DNA of 64,000 bases. Origin: Terriglobia bacterium. Its GTDB lineage: Bacteria > Acidobacteriota > Terriglobia > Acidiferrales > UBA7541. The DNA is taken from the NCBI GenBank assembly GCA_020073705.1, contig JAIQES010000004.1:1-64000 (forward strand), read 5' to 3'. The translations under genes were made by a program, and so were the position numbers. The notes below the pieces were generated by a model. The model had not been told where the DNA came from. It did not search any database and was given only the letters and a program-made list of their open reading frames with translations. Of this stretch, positions 1 to 8,506 are shown piece by piece (the stretch's first letter is position 1; every line of letters begins with the position of its first letter).

Positions 1-203
1 GGTGGAATCTGTGGCGGTGGTTGGTGGTCCTGAGTATCGTCGCGCTTTGGTTGGAATGGTGGCTCTATTATTCCAGCCGGGAGAAGCGGCGAGCGGCGGA
101 GATCTGGGAAACGCCCGGCGATGACGAATTGCAAAATACGGATCAGGAACCGGAGCAGAACCGCGAGCAAGCCGAGGCCCGCAATCCGAACTTTGTTATT
201 TAG
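1..203 (+). CDS. C-terminal end of a membrane protein (partial)
   Basis: An open frame enters from the left edge and stops with TAG at 201-203. The visible part has one Trp/Leu-rich membrane helix, read as WRWLVVLSIVALWLEWWLYY, followed by a basic stretch (SSREKRRAAE). A short hydrophilic tail rich in Glu, Asp, Gln and Asn then lies in the cytoplasm by the positive-inside rule. It ends 8 nt before the VWA protein gene, so the two are probably co-transcribed. The upstream partner of such VWA proteins is often another BatA-like membrane protein, but the part seen here is too short to name the family. Confidence 0.6.
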   Translation, partial: WNLWRWLVVLSIVALWLEWWLYYSSREKRRAAEIWETPGDDELQNTDQEPEQNREQAEARNPNFVI

Positions 204-211
204 GCGGCTGA

Positions 212-2764
212 GTGACATTCGACCAACCCATGTTTTTGCTTCTGCTCCTGTTGCTGCCCGTCCTCTGGATGTGGATGCGGAGGGCGCCGGGCGCATCGTC
301 CGTCTGCCTGGCGCTGAAGTGCGCGGTTTTTGCCGTCCTCGCCATCGCGCTGGCTGATCCTTGGGCTCCGATGCGGGTAGAAAAGCTGGCCATCACGGTG
401 CTGATGGATACCTCTGCCAGCATGCCCCGTGAGTCGTTGCAGCGCGGGCAGGCCATGCTGCGCGATCTGGTGCGCAAGAACTCCGGCGCGGATCTGCGCC
501 TGATCACATTCGCGGAACACCCCAGTCTCCGAGCCGTTCCCCGGCAAGCGGATAAGGTGAGCATCCCGCAAGGAGTAGATCCAAAGGAAGGAATGGCCAC
601 CGATATTGAAGCCGCGCTGCAACTGGCCCTCAGCACGTTTCCGGCACAAGGAGCACGGAGAATCCTGCTGATCAGCGATGGCAACGAGAACCGTGGGCAC
701 GCGCTTAACGAAGCGCTGCGGGCGCGGGAGCGCGGCGTCGTGGTGTTCACCGTGCCTTCGGGCGGCGCCGCGCCACTGGCCGTGAAAGTGGAGAGTATCG
801 CTTCCCCGCAAGACGTGTTTTCCGGTGAACGTTTCACCTTGTCTCTGCAGCTCTACAGTGCGGGCCCGCTGCCCGCACGCGTCTGGATTACCTCCCAGGG
901 CCACGAGATCGGATCGGCAACGGCGAACCTGCGGCCTGGCGCCAACCCCATGGACCTGGAGGCGCGCATTACCGAGAGCGGTGTGAACTTAATGGAAGTG
1001 CACATCTCCAGTGCCGGAGCCGAGCAGGTATTGTTCTCACAGGCCGTGACCGTGCGCCAGCCCCGCGTGCTTTACATTGCGGGTGGCGGCGAGAGTTCGG
1101 CGCCGCTGCTGGAGACGCTGAAGCGGGCTCAAGTGGACATCGAAACGGCGCCGGCCTTCCCCGTGAACCACGCAGCGCGGGACTGGAATGCTGTCCTGCT
1201 GGATAATTATCCCGATCACGATCTTCCCCCGGACGAAGACGCGGCGCTTGAAAAATATGTATATGCGGGCGGCGGCTTGATTTTTATTGCTGGTGACAGC
1301 AATGCCAAGCTTGCCCAGGAGCCAAAGACCCCTCTGGAAAAGATGCTGCCCGTCCGCGCCGCGCCACTCCCGAAAAAACCCACGGCGCTCGTGTTCGTGC
1401 TGGACAAGTCGGGAAGCATGAGCGGGACGAAAATTGAGATGGCCCGTGCCGCCGCGCTCGCCAGCATCAAGACCCTGCGTCCCTTTGATAAGATGGGGGT
1501 CATTGCTTTCGATGAAAATTTTGGTTGGATCATACCGATAGGACCAGCGAGTGAGCTCGAAGACAAGAGCAATTTGATCGATCAAATTTCCGCTAATGGC
1601 GGCACCAAGATCTATCAGGCAGTGCAGGCTGGCTTCGGAGCCATCGTGAAAGAGGAAGCCACCCGTAAGCACATCATCCTGCTCACCGATGGTGTTTCGA
1701 CGCCGGGCACAGTGGAGGATTTTCCGCGGCTCGAGCGGGACGCGCTCGCCAACCAAGTCACCATCTCCACCATTGGCCTCGGCGACTACATTAACCGCGA
1801 TCTGTTGAATGAAGTGGCGCACAAAACTAAGGGCAAGGTGTATTTCGTTGAGAAACCGGAATTGATCCCGCAGATCATTAACAGCGAAGTGCGCTCCCTG
1901 GAGGATTTGGCGATCCAGGAACGTCCGGTGCGCGCTATCCGCGTCCGGCAGGTGGAATTTACCGACGGCATCGATTTCAGCCATGCACCGCGCCTGCGCG
2001 GCTTTGTTCAAGCGGAAGCGAAGAAAGGTTCGGAAACCATCTTGCGGGTAGACGTCGACAAGCCCCTCCTGGTGCGCTGGGATTATGGCTTGGGCCGCGT
2101 AATCGCCTTCATGTCGGATGCCAAGAGCCGGTGGGCGGCGCCATGGGTCCGCTGGGCGTCCTTCGGAACCTTGTGGCCACAAATGGTCCGCGACGTTTCT
2201 CACCGCGACCGGACGGTGCGTGCAGGCGTCCGTCCGGGAACTGGCGAAGACGAAGCAATCGTGTATTACGACGTACTTGGAGATGCGGACAATCCGACGG
2301 CGACGGCACTGAGCCTTTCAAGTCCACCGCACATTCTCGTCGCGGTGCCGGGCGAGGTTCCCCGCACGCTCCCGCTGGAGGAAACGGCGCCTGGCCATTA
2401 TGAGGCGCGAATCCCGGCCAATCAGCGCGGCCTTTACCGAATTGTATCCGGCAGCTCGGAGTTGGTCTTGCCTGAGACGGGGTTCTATCGTGAGTCGGAA
2501 GAGATGAAACCGCAGGCGGTCAATACGGGCCTTCTTAGCGAGATCAGCCGCATAACGGGTGGCCAGATGCGCCCGTCAATAAACCAGTTGCTGAACGAGA
2601 AGGGTAGTTTTGTCCGCGAACGCCGGGCCTTATGGCCATACTGGCTCATGCTTGCTTTGGTGATCAATTTCCTGGAGGTTGCGCTGCGTAAAGGATTTTT
2701 CGAACGCCTGACCTCATGGCTGCAGCGGCACTCTGCGCTTCGATCGCAACGGCAAGCGGCATGA
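212..2764 (+). CDS. VWA-domain membrane protein with two MIDAS sites
   Basis: The product is about 850 aa and starts at GTG 212, just after the upstream stop. N-terminal hydrophobic segments (residues about 7-22 and 33-49) precede a first VWA-like domain with a MIDAS-type DTSAS motif at D66. A central part resembles the ThuA/glutamine-amidotransferase-like domain of this family. A second, canonical VWA domain begins DKSGSMSG at D398 and continues with [12 protein letters not shown]-terminal membrane helix ([23 protein letters not shown] region) ends the protein. The N- and C-terminal anchors with large external domains match the 'VWA domain-containing' BatA-like proteins found with MoxR ATPases in many bacteria. 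The function is unknown; VWA MIDAS sites bind metal-dependent protein ligands. No MoxR gene lies within the window. Confidence 0.8.
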   Translation: MTFDQPMFLLLLLLLPVLWMWMRRAPGASSVCLALKCAVFAVLAIALADPWAPMRVEKLAITVLMDTSASMPRESLQRGQAMLRDLVRKNSGADLRLITFAEHPSLRAVPRQADKVSIPQGVDPKEGMATDIEAALQLALSTFPAQGARRILLISDGNENRGHALNEALRARERGVVVFTVPSGGAAPLAVKVESIASPQDVFSGERFTLSLQLYSAGPLPARVWITSQGHEIGSATANLRPGANPMDLEARITESGVNLMEVHISSAGAEQVLFSQAVTVRQPRVLYIAGGGESSAPLLETLKRAQVDIETAPAFPVNHAARDWNAVLLDNYPDHDLPPDEDAALEKYVYAGGGLIFIAGDSNAKLAQEPKTPLEKMLPVRAAPLPKKPTALVFVLDKSGSMSGTKIEMARAAALASIKTLRPFDKMGVIAFDENFGWIIPIGPASELEDKSNLIDQISANGGTKIYQAVQAGFGAIVKEEATRKHIILLTDGVSTPGTVEDFPRLERDALANQVTISTIGLGDYINRDLLNEVAHKTKGKVYFVEKPELIPQIINSEVRSLEDLAIQERPVRAIRVRQVEFTDGIDFSHAPRLRGFVQAEAKKGSETILRVDVDKPLLVRWDYGLGRVIAFMSDAKSRWAAPWVRWASFGTLWPQMVRDVSHRDRTVRAGVRPGTGEDEAIVYYDVLGDADNPTATALSLSSPPHILVAVPGEVPRTLPLEETAPGHYEARIPANQRGLYRIVSGSSELVLPETGFYRESEEMKPQAVNTGLLSEISRITGGQMRPSINQLLNEKGSFVRERRALWPYWLMLALVINFLEVALRKGFFERLTSWLQRHSALRSQRQAA

Positions 2765-2824
2765 TACTTCGGAATCCACGTTCCTAGAACCTGCCAGACC
2801 GTGTTTCGGTAATCTCGCCAGAGG

Positions 2825-3140
2825 TCAGTCAAATAAGTTATAGCGCAGGATGCACCGGAGAGTCGTAACTCCGTCCCGCCAGGTAATTTTTTGCCTTCCG
2901 CGTAGGTGCGGCCGGCATACGAGACGGAAACTTCATAGATACGCCAGTTTCCCTTTGCGATTTTAGCGGTGATTTCGGGTTCGAAGCCAAAGCGATTCGA
3001 CTTGAGTTCGATGCCATCGCTACCGTGGCGCCAGCTTCCGATTCGGCCATAATGATCAAATACGCGCGCATGGAACGCAAACATTTTGCCCGCAATGTTG
3101 CTCACCAGGTACCGTTGCCGCCGCTCTCCATCGCTCAGGA
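2825..3140 (-). pseudogene. C-terminal remnant of a second GT2 glycosyltransferase, frameshifted
   Basis: On the minus strand just past the GT2 gene, a frame reads the characteristic tail of dolichyl-phosphate-mannose-synthase-like GT2 enzymes: [20 protein letters not shown], then [18 protein letters not shown]. The next codons go out of frame. Shifting by one base at a run of six A (about 2881-2887) restores the expected [20 protein letters not shown] and a stop at 2825-2827. A single lost A would explain the break. No nucleotide-binding N-terminal half is visible upstream, because that DNA is occupied by the intact GT2 gene. The remnant therefore looks like a decayed tail rather than only a sequencing error. 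Confidence 0.65.
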
Positions 3141-3887
3141 TATCTGATTCCGTGGATAGAGCCCCCGCAGGGCGTTCCAACGGACCACCAGCAACTCAAA
3201 GAACATCCGTATCCCGTCCGCGATGACGTGCACTTTGGTTGCCGAATCGTGCGACCAGCGCACAGGAATCTCCGCCACCCGCAATCCATGCCGCTTCGCG
3301 AGGAACAGGATCTCGGGATCGAATCCGAAACGCTCGATGCGCTGCTGCTTGAATAGGATCCCGGCCCGCTCGCGGCGAAACGCCTTAAAGCCGCACTGCG
3401 TGTCGGAAAAACCGGTCCCGGTGATCCAGCGGACCAGCAGGTTGAACAGGATGCCTGCCTGCTCCCGGAAGGCGGACTGGTGCACCTCGATCAGACTGCG
3501 ATCTGCGGCGCGAGATCCGATGGCTGCGTCGAAATGTTTTTCGCGCAGCGCGACAAGCAACTTATCCGCTTCTTCGATCGGTGTGGATAGATCTGCATCG
3601 GTGAAAAGTACAATTTCTCCACGGGCTTCCAGGATGCCGTGGCGCACGCTGAATCCTTTTCCGCGATTTCGGTCGTTGGAAACCAAGCGCAGGCCAGGGT
3701 ACTTGTCCCGATAACTCTCGACCAGCTTGGCTGTGGCGTCGGAGGAGCCGTCATCCACAACTATGATTTCGCTACGCCACGGGCGTGCATTCAGGTAGGC
3801 GCCGATGCGATCGAGCGCTTTCGGCAGGCGCCGCTCCTCATTATACGCAGGAATGATGATGGATAGATCCGGCGGTGGCGAATTCAT
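3135..3887 (-). CDS. GT2 glycosyltransferase, polyprenyl-phosphate sugar synthase type
   Basis: The product is 250 aa, the usual length for single-domain DPM1/GtrB-type transferases. The N-terminus gives [18 protein letters not shown], followed by [12 protein letters not shown] (the first Asp motif), [10 protein letters not shown] (the DXD-like metal site) and [16 protein letters not shown], then [15 protein letters not shown]. These are the hallmarks of enzymes that move a hexose or mannose from a nucleotide sugar to a polyprenyl phosphate at the inner membrane. No C-terminal membrane pair is present, so it belongs to the soluble or peripheral subgroup. The sugar and acceptor cannot be read from sequence. 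It is the only intact gene in a short minus-strand unit that continues into the GT2 remnant. Confidence 0.85.
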   Translation of the reverse strand: MNSPPPDLSIIIPAYNEERRLPKALDRIGAYLNARPWRSEIIVVDDGSSDATAKLVESYRDKYPGLRLVSNDRNRGKGFSVRHGILEARGEIVLFTDADLSTPIEEADKLLVALREKHFDAAIGSRAADRSLIEVHQSAFREQAGILFNLLVRWITGTGFSDTQCGFKAFRRERAGILFKQQRIERFGFDPEILFLAKRHGLRVAEIPVRWSHDSATKVHVIADGIRMFFELLVVRWNALRGLYPRNQIS

Positions 3888-4106
3888 CTGCGATTGCGCC
3901 GCAGAGAAGCGGCAAATGGCACGTTCCCTCAGACGCGGATTATATCGCCCTGTAAACGATTCGTCTACGCGGTGAAGCAGGAACTGCGAGGAAGAAGCTC
4001 AAGATCGCGGATTCGTGGCAGATCACAAGCCGGCTGATACCTGCAAAAACAATACTTAAGGGCAAAGGTTAGATTCGAGGTCCGGAATTGACCGGTTGGC
4101 GCGATC

Positions 4107-4445
4107 TTACTGAGCAGTCGGCTCGTTGCGAATAATTTCATAGCGTTCAATGACTGCGGCAACGCCGACTCGAGAGGAGCCATTCTCCGGTTTTTTCTCC
4201 AGACGGACTACCTTGCCCATTGCGCGAACGAATACTTCCGAGCCGCGCGTGACTTCGGAGGGTAGCGTGAGCGTAATATCGATCTCGGTTCCGGCACTCA
4301 GATCCTGATCAAGCATGAAGTAAACACCACGGGTTGAGATATCGCGCGTTTTTCCGTTGTGTGAGGAGATTTCCTTTTCCACCGGAATCCGAATGATGAC
4401 GGGCAGAGCCAAATCATATCGGCGCGCTATTCTTCGCTCGGTCAT
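4107..4445 (-). CDS. PilZ-domain protein (c-di-GMP receptor)
   Basis: The product is 112 aa and is essentially a single PilZ domain. Both c-di-GMP-binding motifs are present: an Arg-rich start (ERRIARRYDLALPV) and DISTRGVYF, which fits the [D/N]xSxxG signature. I chose ATG 4445 (MTERRIARRYD). The frame is open to an ATG at 4505, but that start would lie inside the sigma-54-type promoter at 4501-4516. The 4445 start also has a purine-rich GGGGGTT stretch upstream. PilZ proteins transmit c-di-GMP signals to motility, secretion or polysaccharide machinery. This gene lies downstream of and on the same strand as the kinase-activator pair, separated from it by a hairpin. Confidence 0.85.
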   Translation of the reverse strand: MTERRIARRYDLALPVIIRIPVEKEISSHNGKTRDISTRGVYFMLDQDLSAGTEIDITLTLPSEVTRGSEVFVRAMGKVVRLEKKPENGSSRVGVAAVIERYEIIRNEPTAQ

Positions 4446-4500
4446 CTTCGCCGGAACCCCCAATTTCGACTCATGCACACAATCCCCGTCGAATAACAGG

Positions 4501-4516
4501 TGCAATCAGTGTTCCA
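4501..4516 (-). promoter_or_regulatory. sigma-54 (-24/-12) promoter for the PilZ gene
   Basis: Read on the minus strand the site is TGGAAC-ACTGA-TTGCA, one mismatch from the consensus TGGCAC-N5-TTGCW, with GG and GC at the required spacing. Transcription would start near 4490 and give a leader of about 45 nt before the start at 4445. An NtrC-type activator is encoded only 0.3 kb upstream, which strengthens the call. Confidence 0.6.
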
Positions 4517-4742
4517 AAGCCGGATACTTTTTCTGTTCCAGATTCGATTTTGACTGCGCCGGATCCTTGCCCTTCGCGCGGAAACTCGATAGGTTCAGCC
4601 GGTCGCTAAAGTCTATCATGTCAACGCTCAAACGCTTTCTTAAGTGCCCGGAAGAACAACTTGTCAACGCTGGATAGAACTGTTTCTGCCTGACTCTCCC
4701 CAGGTCACACGATAACCATGATTGCACGCGCCTATCTTTGGG

Positions 4743-4785
4743 GCAACTCATGCAACTTGCGTATCCCGAATACGCAATGAGTTGC
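4743..4785 (-). repeat. Long hairpin just after the activator gene
   Basis: The arms GCAACTCAT...TGCGTAT and ATACGCA-ATGAGTTGC pair over 16 bp, with a 6-nt bulge on one side and a CCCGA loop. The hairpin starts about 15 nt past the stop of the sigma-54 activator. It has no T-run, so it may be a weak terminator, a 3' stabiliser or a binding site upstream of the PilZ promoter. Confidence 0.5.
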
Positions 4786-4799
4786 AGTTGCGTGTTCCG

Positions 4800-6290
4800 C
4801 TAGCTATCCCGCCCAGCAGGCACAAGAGCTGCCGGGGCGGGGTCGGAAGTAACGTTATTTTTCACTTTTGCGCTCTCTTTGGAATTTCCGTGGCCCGCGC
4901 GGTTTGTATCGAGCCCAAACTGACGAACCTTGTAGAGCAGCGCCTTATAACTGATGCCCAGCATCTTGGCGGCATCCTTGCGGCACCAATGAGTTTTTTC
5001 GAGCGCGTCGGCGATCGCCTCCATCTCAGCCTCATCTTTCAAACTGCGTACCAAGGCCTTCAAACCCTGCTCGCGCGCCGGGGCGGGCTCTTCCCTTGGC
5101 GAAATGCGCTGGCGGGTCGCCGCCATTTCGAGCAATTCGCGGAAACTGCCCTCATCGTCTTCCAAAATCACGTAGCGCTTGACGAAATTCTCAAGCTCGC
5201 GCAGGTTGCCGGGCCAGGGATAACGCACGGCTGCCTCCAACAAATGCCGGGAAGGAACCACTGTTTCCTTGTTGAATTTTGCGCTGTATTTCTGCAGGAA
5301 ATGGCGGAATAGCAGAGGGATTTCCGTGGTGCGCTCGCGCAGCGGGGGCACGTTGATCGAGAGTACGTTGAGACGATAGTAGAGGTCCTCCCGGAGGCGG
5401 CCCGACTTCATGGCCTCCTGTATTTCAACGTTCGTCGCGGCCAGCACGCGCACATCGACGTCGATCAAATGGCGGCCGCCCAGACGTGAATACTGGTGAT
5501 CCTGCAGGACATGCAGCAGCTTGGCCTGCAAGTGCGGGCTCATTTCCGCGATTTCATCGAGAAAAATCGTGCCCTTGTTGGCGAGTTCAAATTTCCCGGG
5601 TTTCGAACGCACAGCGCCTGTGAAAGCGCCCTGTTCGAATCCAAACAACTCGGATTCAAGCAATTCGCCCGGGAGCGCGGCGCAATTGACCTTGATGAAG
5701 GCCTGGCTGCGACGGGTCGATCGAATATGAATCATGCGCGCAACGACTTCCTTGCCCACGCCGCTTTCGCCATAAATGAATACGGGCACGTCCACCGGCG
5801 CGATTTGAAGAATTTGCTGGCGGATGCGGACCATTTGCGGGCTTGCGGCAAGGAAGCAGATGTCTTCCGTGATTGTGTCGCAATATTCCCGCAATGTCTT
5901 GTTTTCCGCGCGAAGCGTCTGCTTCTGCCGGCATTTCAGGATGGCCACATCAAGCTCGGCTTTTTCAAAAGGTTTGGTCAGGTAATCTTGTGCGCCAAGG
6001 CGGATGGCTTCAACGACCGTGCCCACTTCGTTCGAACAGGAAAGCATTATGATATTGAGTGACCGGTCGATCTGCATCAACTGTTTCAGGGTTTCAATAC
6101 CGTTCAGTTCCGGCATGAGCACGTCCAGGATGATGAAATCCGGACGGTCTCCACTCTCGATCTTCTTGATCGCCTCCTGGCCCGAGACGACGGTTTCGAC
6201 CTCGTACCCATCTACTTCAAGCAATGTTCCCAGGTACTTCCGAATGCTGGGTTCATCATCTACGACAAGAATTCTTTCTTTTTCAGCCAT
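4800..6290 (-). CDS. NtrC-family sigma-54-dependent response regulator
   Basis: The product is 496 aa with three domains in the standard order. The receiver domain spans residues 5-120 (acidic pair D11-D12, phospho-acceptor D56 in ILDVLMP, conserved K106). The AAA+ sigma-54 interaction domain spans about 145-380, with Walker A GESGVGKE at 174-181, the sigma-54-contacting loop GAFTGA at 221-226 and Walker B TIFLDEIAEM. A Fis-type helix-turn-helix follows near 430-470 (KDAAKMLGISYKALLYKVRQFG). All residues needed for phosphorylation, ATP hydrolysis and open-complex formation are present. A strong Shine-Dalgarno (AGGTGGGAG) precedes ATG 6290. The upstream kinase ends 30 nt away, so the pair is one operon. 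Likely targets are the three nearby -24/-12 promoters; that link is inference. Confidence 0.93.
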   Translation of the reverse strand: MAEKERILVVDDEPSIRKYLGTLLEVDGYEVETVVSGQEAIKKIESGDRPDFIILDVLMPELNGIETLKQLMQIDRSLNIIMLSCSNEVGTVVEAIRLGAQDYLTKPFEKAELDVAILKCRQKQTLRAENKTLREYCDTITEDICFLAASPQMVRIRQQILQIAPVDVPVFIYGESGVGKEVVARMIHIRSTRRSQAFIKVNCAALPGELLESELFGFEQGAFTGAVRSKPGKFELANKGTIFLDEIAEMSPHLQAKLLHVLQDHQYSRLGGRHLIDVDVRVLAATNVEIQEAMKSGRLREDLYYRLNVLSINVPPLRERTTEIPLLFRHFLQKYSAKFNKETVVPSRHLLEAAVRYPWPGNLRELENFVKRYVILEDDEGSFRELLEMAATRQRISPREEPAPAREQGLKALVRSLKDEAEMEAIADALEKTHWCRKDAAKMLGISYKALLYKVRQFGLDTNRAGHGNSKESAKVKNNVTSDPAPAALVPAGRDS

Positions 6291-6320
6291 TTGCTCCCAC
6301 CTTTGGTATTTCGAGATTCG

Positions 6321-7589
6321 CTACAATAAATTGTCCATTGGCAAAATGAATGTGAAGATACAGCCCCGCTGCGGTTCGCTATCCACCCAGATCTTGCCGC
6401 GATGCGCCTGCACCAGACGCTTGGCAATTGCCAAGCCCAGACCCATGCCCGAAGACGTCCGGTCCACCCGGACGAAATCCTCGAATATTTCCTGATGATG
6501 CTCGGAAGCGATGCCCGGGCCGGTATCCGAGACGGAAACTTTAATGCTGTTGGGATGCTGCACGCTCTCGCGGCGGCGATCCATAAACGGTATTTCTTTC
6601 GTCGAACGCCGTTCCCAGAAGTGGAGTTCGGCGCGCAGCTCGACATGGCCGCCTGCAGGCGTGTGCTTGAGCGCGTTATCGAGCAGATTGGCAACCGTCT
6701 GCTGCACTTTCTGGTAATCGAATTTGAAAATCGGCAGGTCGTTATTCAGTGTCATATCCAGCCGCACATGCTTCCGCACAAACGTCTCACGCCATCGCGA
6801 GGCCAGTTCGCCCAGGCAATCCCGCAAATCGTTCTCCCGCAAGTGCAGGACGAGCTTGCCACTTTCGAGCGCCGAATAGTTCAGGAACATGGAGACAAGA
6901 CGAACCAGCCGCTCGGAGCTTTCTTTCGATTCTTGCAGAATGTCGCGCTGCTTGTCCGTCAGCTTACCCAGTGAACCGGACAGCAGAAGGTCATAGTAAC
7001 CTTTGATTACGGCAAGCGGCGTTTTCAACTCGTGCGCGGCCGATGCCAGAAATAGCGTTTTCTGACGGTTCACTTCCTGTAAACGCAGATATGCGGCGAG
7101 TAGATTGCGATAGGTGATTTCCCGTTCTTGCAGCAACCCCTGCACGGTGTGTTGCATGGCGGCCGCCGGACCTACAGTCTTGCGTTCCTCTTTGCCTTCA
7201 ATCCGGACGATGAGCCAATCCGTTTCGGGGAACCACTGAATCCGAGCCAGAGCGCTTCCCGAACAGAACTCCAGTTCCAAGTCCTCTTCGTGCTCGCCGC
7301 TTTCGATTTGCTCCACGATTACTTTCGACCCCACACACAACACGTCGGAGAACAAATTTAAGTTCGCGCCGAATGTGAAACCGTGAGACTCTAACCGCTG
7401 CTTGCCTTGCAGATTGGCAAGCAGTATCCGGCCGGTGCGGTCGGAAACCAGAATTGGCTGCTCAAGCAAATCGAGCAAATTCGCCATCAGGCTCAACGGT
7501 AGCGTTTCGCTGGCTGGCGAATCAACTACGGGACCACGTGTCAACTTGCTCTCCTTGGACACCTGTCCGCTCTCGGCGAAGCGGAGCAT
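6321..7589 (-). CDS. Soluble PAS-domain sensor histidine kinase
   Basis: The product is 422 aa with no membrane segment, so it is a cytoplasmic kinase. A PAS-like input region (about 35-135, PILVSDRTGRILLANLQGKQ) is followed by a short coiled linker. The dimerisation and phospho-acceptor helix has H186 in ASAAHELKTPLAVI. The ATPase domain has the N box LLDNALKHTP, G1 SDTGPGI and G2 GMGLGLAIAKRL. It is a complete HisKA/HATPase_c kinase and, from its position directly upstream of the NtrC-type regulator, its probable partner. The signal is unknown; a soluble PAS domain suggests redox, a small ligand or a protein partner. The region upstream holds two TTGACAGT boxes 19 bp apart on the minus strand. 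Confidence 0.92.
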   Translation of the reverse strand: MLRFAESGQVSKESKLTRGPVVDSPASETLPLSLMANLLDLLEQPILVSDRTGRILLANLQGKQRLESHGFTFGANLNLFSDVLCVGSKVIVEQIESGEHEEDLELEFCSGSALARIQWFPETDWLIVRIEGKEERKTVGPAAAMQHTVQGLLQEREITYRNLLAAYLRLQEVNRQKTLFLASAAHELKTPLAVIKGYYDLLLSGSLGKLTDKQRDILQESKESSERLVRLVSMFLNYSALESGKLVLHLRENDLRDCLGELASRWRETFVRKHVRLDMTLNNDLPIFKFDYQKVQQTVANLLDNALKHTPAGGHVELRAELHFWERRSTKEIPFMDRRRESVQHPNSIKVSVSDTGPGIASEHHQEIFEDFVRVDRTSSGMGLGLAIAKRLVQAHRGKIWVDSEPQRGCIFTFILPMDNLL

Positions 7590-7633
7590 CCCATTCGAAT
7601 CATTTCAGTCTATAAGCGGGAAACCAGCGGGAT

Positions 7634-7660
7634 ACTGTCAAAAGCGAAGGACACTGTCAA
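7634..7660 (-). promoter_or_regulatory. Paired TTGACAGT boxes upstream of the kinase gene
   Basis: The octamer ACTGTCAA occurs at 7634-7641 and 7653-7660, which on the minus strand are two TTGACAGT boxes 19 bp apart. Either could be a -35 element for the kinase operon, but no good -10 sits at 17 bp. They may instead be tandem regulator sites. Confidence 0.35.
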
Positions 7661-7784
7661 TGGTAAATAGGTTCTACTTTGCACATATAAAGAAAATCTC
7701 TGACCCGTTCTCCAAAAATATGCCATCAAAAGCAGATTCTATCCATGGTCATTGACATACAACTCCAATAATTACAGTAAGATA

Positions 7785-7802
7785 TGGGAATGCTGTTTTC
7801 CC
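7785..7802. promoter_or_regulatory. Upstream copy of a TGGGAA-TGTTTTCCC dyad
   Basis: TGGGAA-TGC-TGTTTTCCC is an imperfect palindrome that recurs at 7871-7887. This copy lies directly upstream of the -24 element at 7811. The pair brackets the sigma-54 promoter of the PilZ gene and looks like an operator pair; the binding protein is unknown. Confidence 0.45.
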
Positions 7803-7810
7803 TTAATCAA

Positions 7811-7826
7811 TGGCAATAGATGTGCT
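7811..7826 (+). promoter_or_regulatory. sigma-54 (-24/-12) promoter for the second PilZ gene
   Basis: TGGCAA-TAGAT-GTGCT has the invariant GG and GC at the correct 10-nt separation and matches the consensus at most other positions. Transcription would begin near 7837, giving about 75 nt of leader before the PilZ start at 7912. Confidence 0.6.
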
Positions 7827-7870
7827 ACCTATCGAGAGGTACTAGCCTAAAGGTACCAGAGCTTACCCAT

Positions 7871-7887
7871 TGGGAAATTGTTTTCCC
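7871..7887. promoter_or_regulatory. Downstream copy of the TGGGAA-TGTTTTCCC dyad
   Basis: TGGGAA-AT-TGTTTTCCC repeats the palindrome at 7785-7802 with one base less in the centre. It lies in the 5' leader of the PilZ mRNA, 24 nt upstream of the chosen start. This is where a repressor, or an activator acting from downstream, could bind. Confidence 0.45.
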
Positions 7888-7911
7888 ATATTCTTACTTC
7901 AGAGAAAAGGT

Positions 7912-8232
7912 ATGCGCTTAACTCCTGCTGAGCGCCGGCGTTCTCCACGGATTCACGTGCAGATTCCAATATTCGTTCGAGGTGCAGATGCTGCCGGAGC
8001 TGAATTCCTCGACCTTACGAAGACCCTCGATATCAGTGCTAACGGGGCATTCTTGGCGAGTCCACGGCTGCCACGCGCCGATCAACTATTGAATCTGACG
8101 ATTCCTGCGCCGCCGTCGCCATCTTCAATGTTTCCAGCCGAGACGCCGCCGATCCTGGCGCGAGTTCGCCGCCACCGAATGGCGGACAGCATTTATCTGT
8201 TAGGCGTAGAGTTCCTCAAGGCGCTCGACTGA
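7912..8232 (+). CDS. PilZ-domain protein
   Basis: The product is 106 aa, a stand-alone PilZ domain. The basic motif is AERRRSPRIHVQIPIFV, followed by LDISANGAFLASP, which fits the [D/N]xSxxG c-di-GMP motif. I chose ATG 7912 because the conserved domain begins right after it. The frame stays open to a TTG at 7870, but that codon overlaps the dyad. AGAGAAAAGG just upstream serves as a weak ribosome site. The gene is transcribed divergently from the kinase-activator operon and carries its own -24/-12 promoter. Confidence 0.8.
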   Translation: MRLTPAERRRSPRIHVQIPIFVRGADAAGAEFLDLTKTLDISANGAFLASPRLPRADQLLNLTIPAPPSPSSMFPAETPPILARVRRHRMADSIYLLGVEFLKALD

Positions 8233-8287
8233 AGATCCGCAAGAGCTGTTCGTGGAAGCTGCGGTAATATAATTGCCAAAAAGAATG

Positions 8288-8301
8288 CGCAAAAGTTTGC
8301 G
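8288..8301. promoter_or_regulatory. CGCAAA-AG-TTTGCG dyad, possible enhancer site
   Basis: A perfect 6-bp inverted repeat with a 2-bp centre sits about 120-130 bp upstream of the -24 element at 8420. That is the usual distance for sigma-54 activator binding sites. The assignment rests on position and symmetry only. Confidence 0.3.
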
Positions 8302-8419
8302 TTCCACACCCTGTTCTTCCTTTTGACTGTCGTCTGAACTGATCTGGAGGTATTCTTACTTATTTCATATCAATGCTTTACCATGTATTTCGGAATGTAT
8401 TCTTGCTTCGTTGTATCGA

Positions 8420-8435
8420 TGGCAGTCTTCGTGCA
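8420..8435 (+). promoter_or_regulatory. sigma-54 (-24/-12) promoter for the GGDEF-PilZ gene
   Basis: TGGCAG-TCTTC-GTGCA has GG and GC at the required spacing and shares the GTGC -12 core with the promoter at 7811. Transcription would start near 8446, about 60 nt before the start at 8507. Confidence 0.6.
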
Positions 8436-8506
8436 CAGATATTTCTGCACAAACTTGTTAACCCCACTCCCCGTTGGGGCAACCTGGACTTTCGACAGGA
8501 ATCTTG

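Noticed and set aside
1037..2203. Minus-strand frame of nearly 390 codons inside the VWA gene
   Set aside because: Antisense shadow of a well-supported coding region; composition is not protein-like.
4506..4751. 81-codon minus-strand frame upstream of the PilZ gene
   Set aside because: Lys/Ser/Gln-rich with no domain; it overlaps the hairpin and ends at the -24/-12 promoter.
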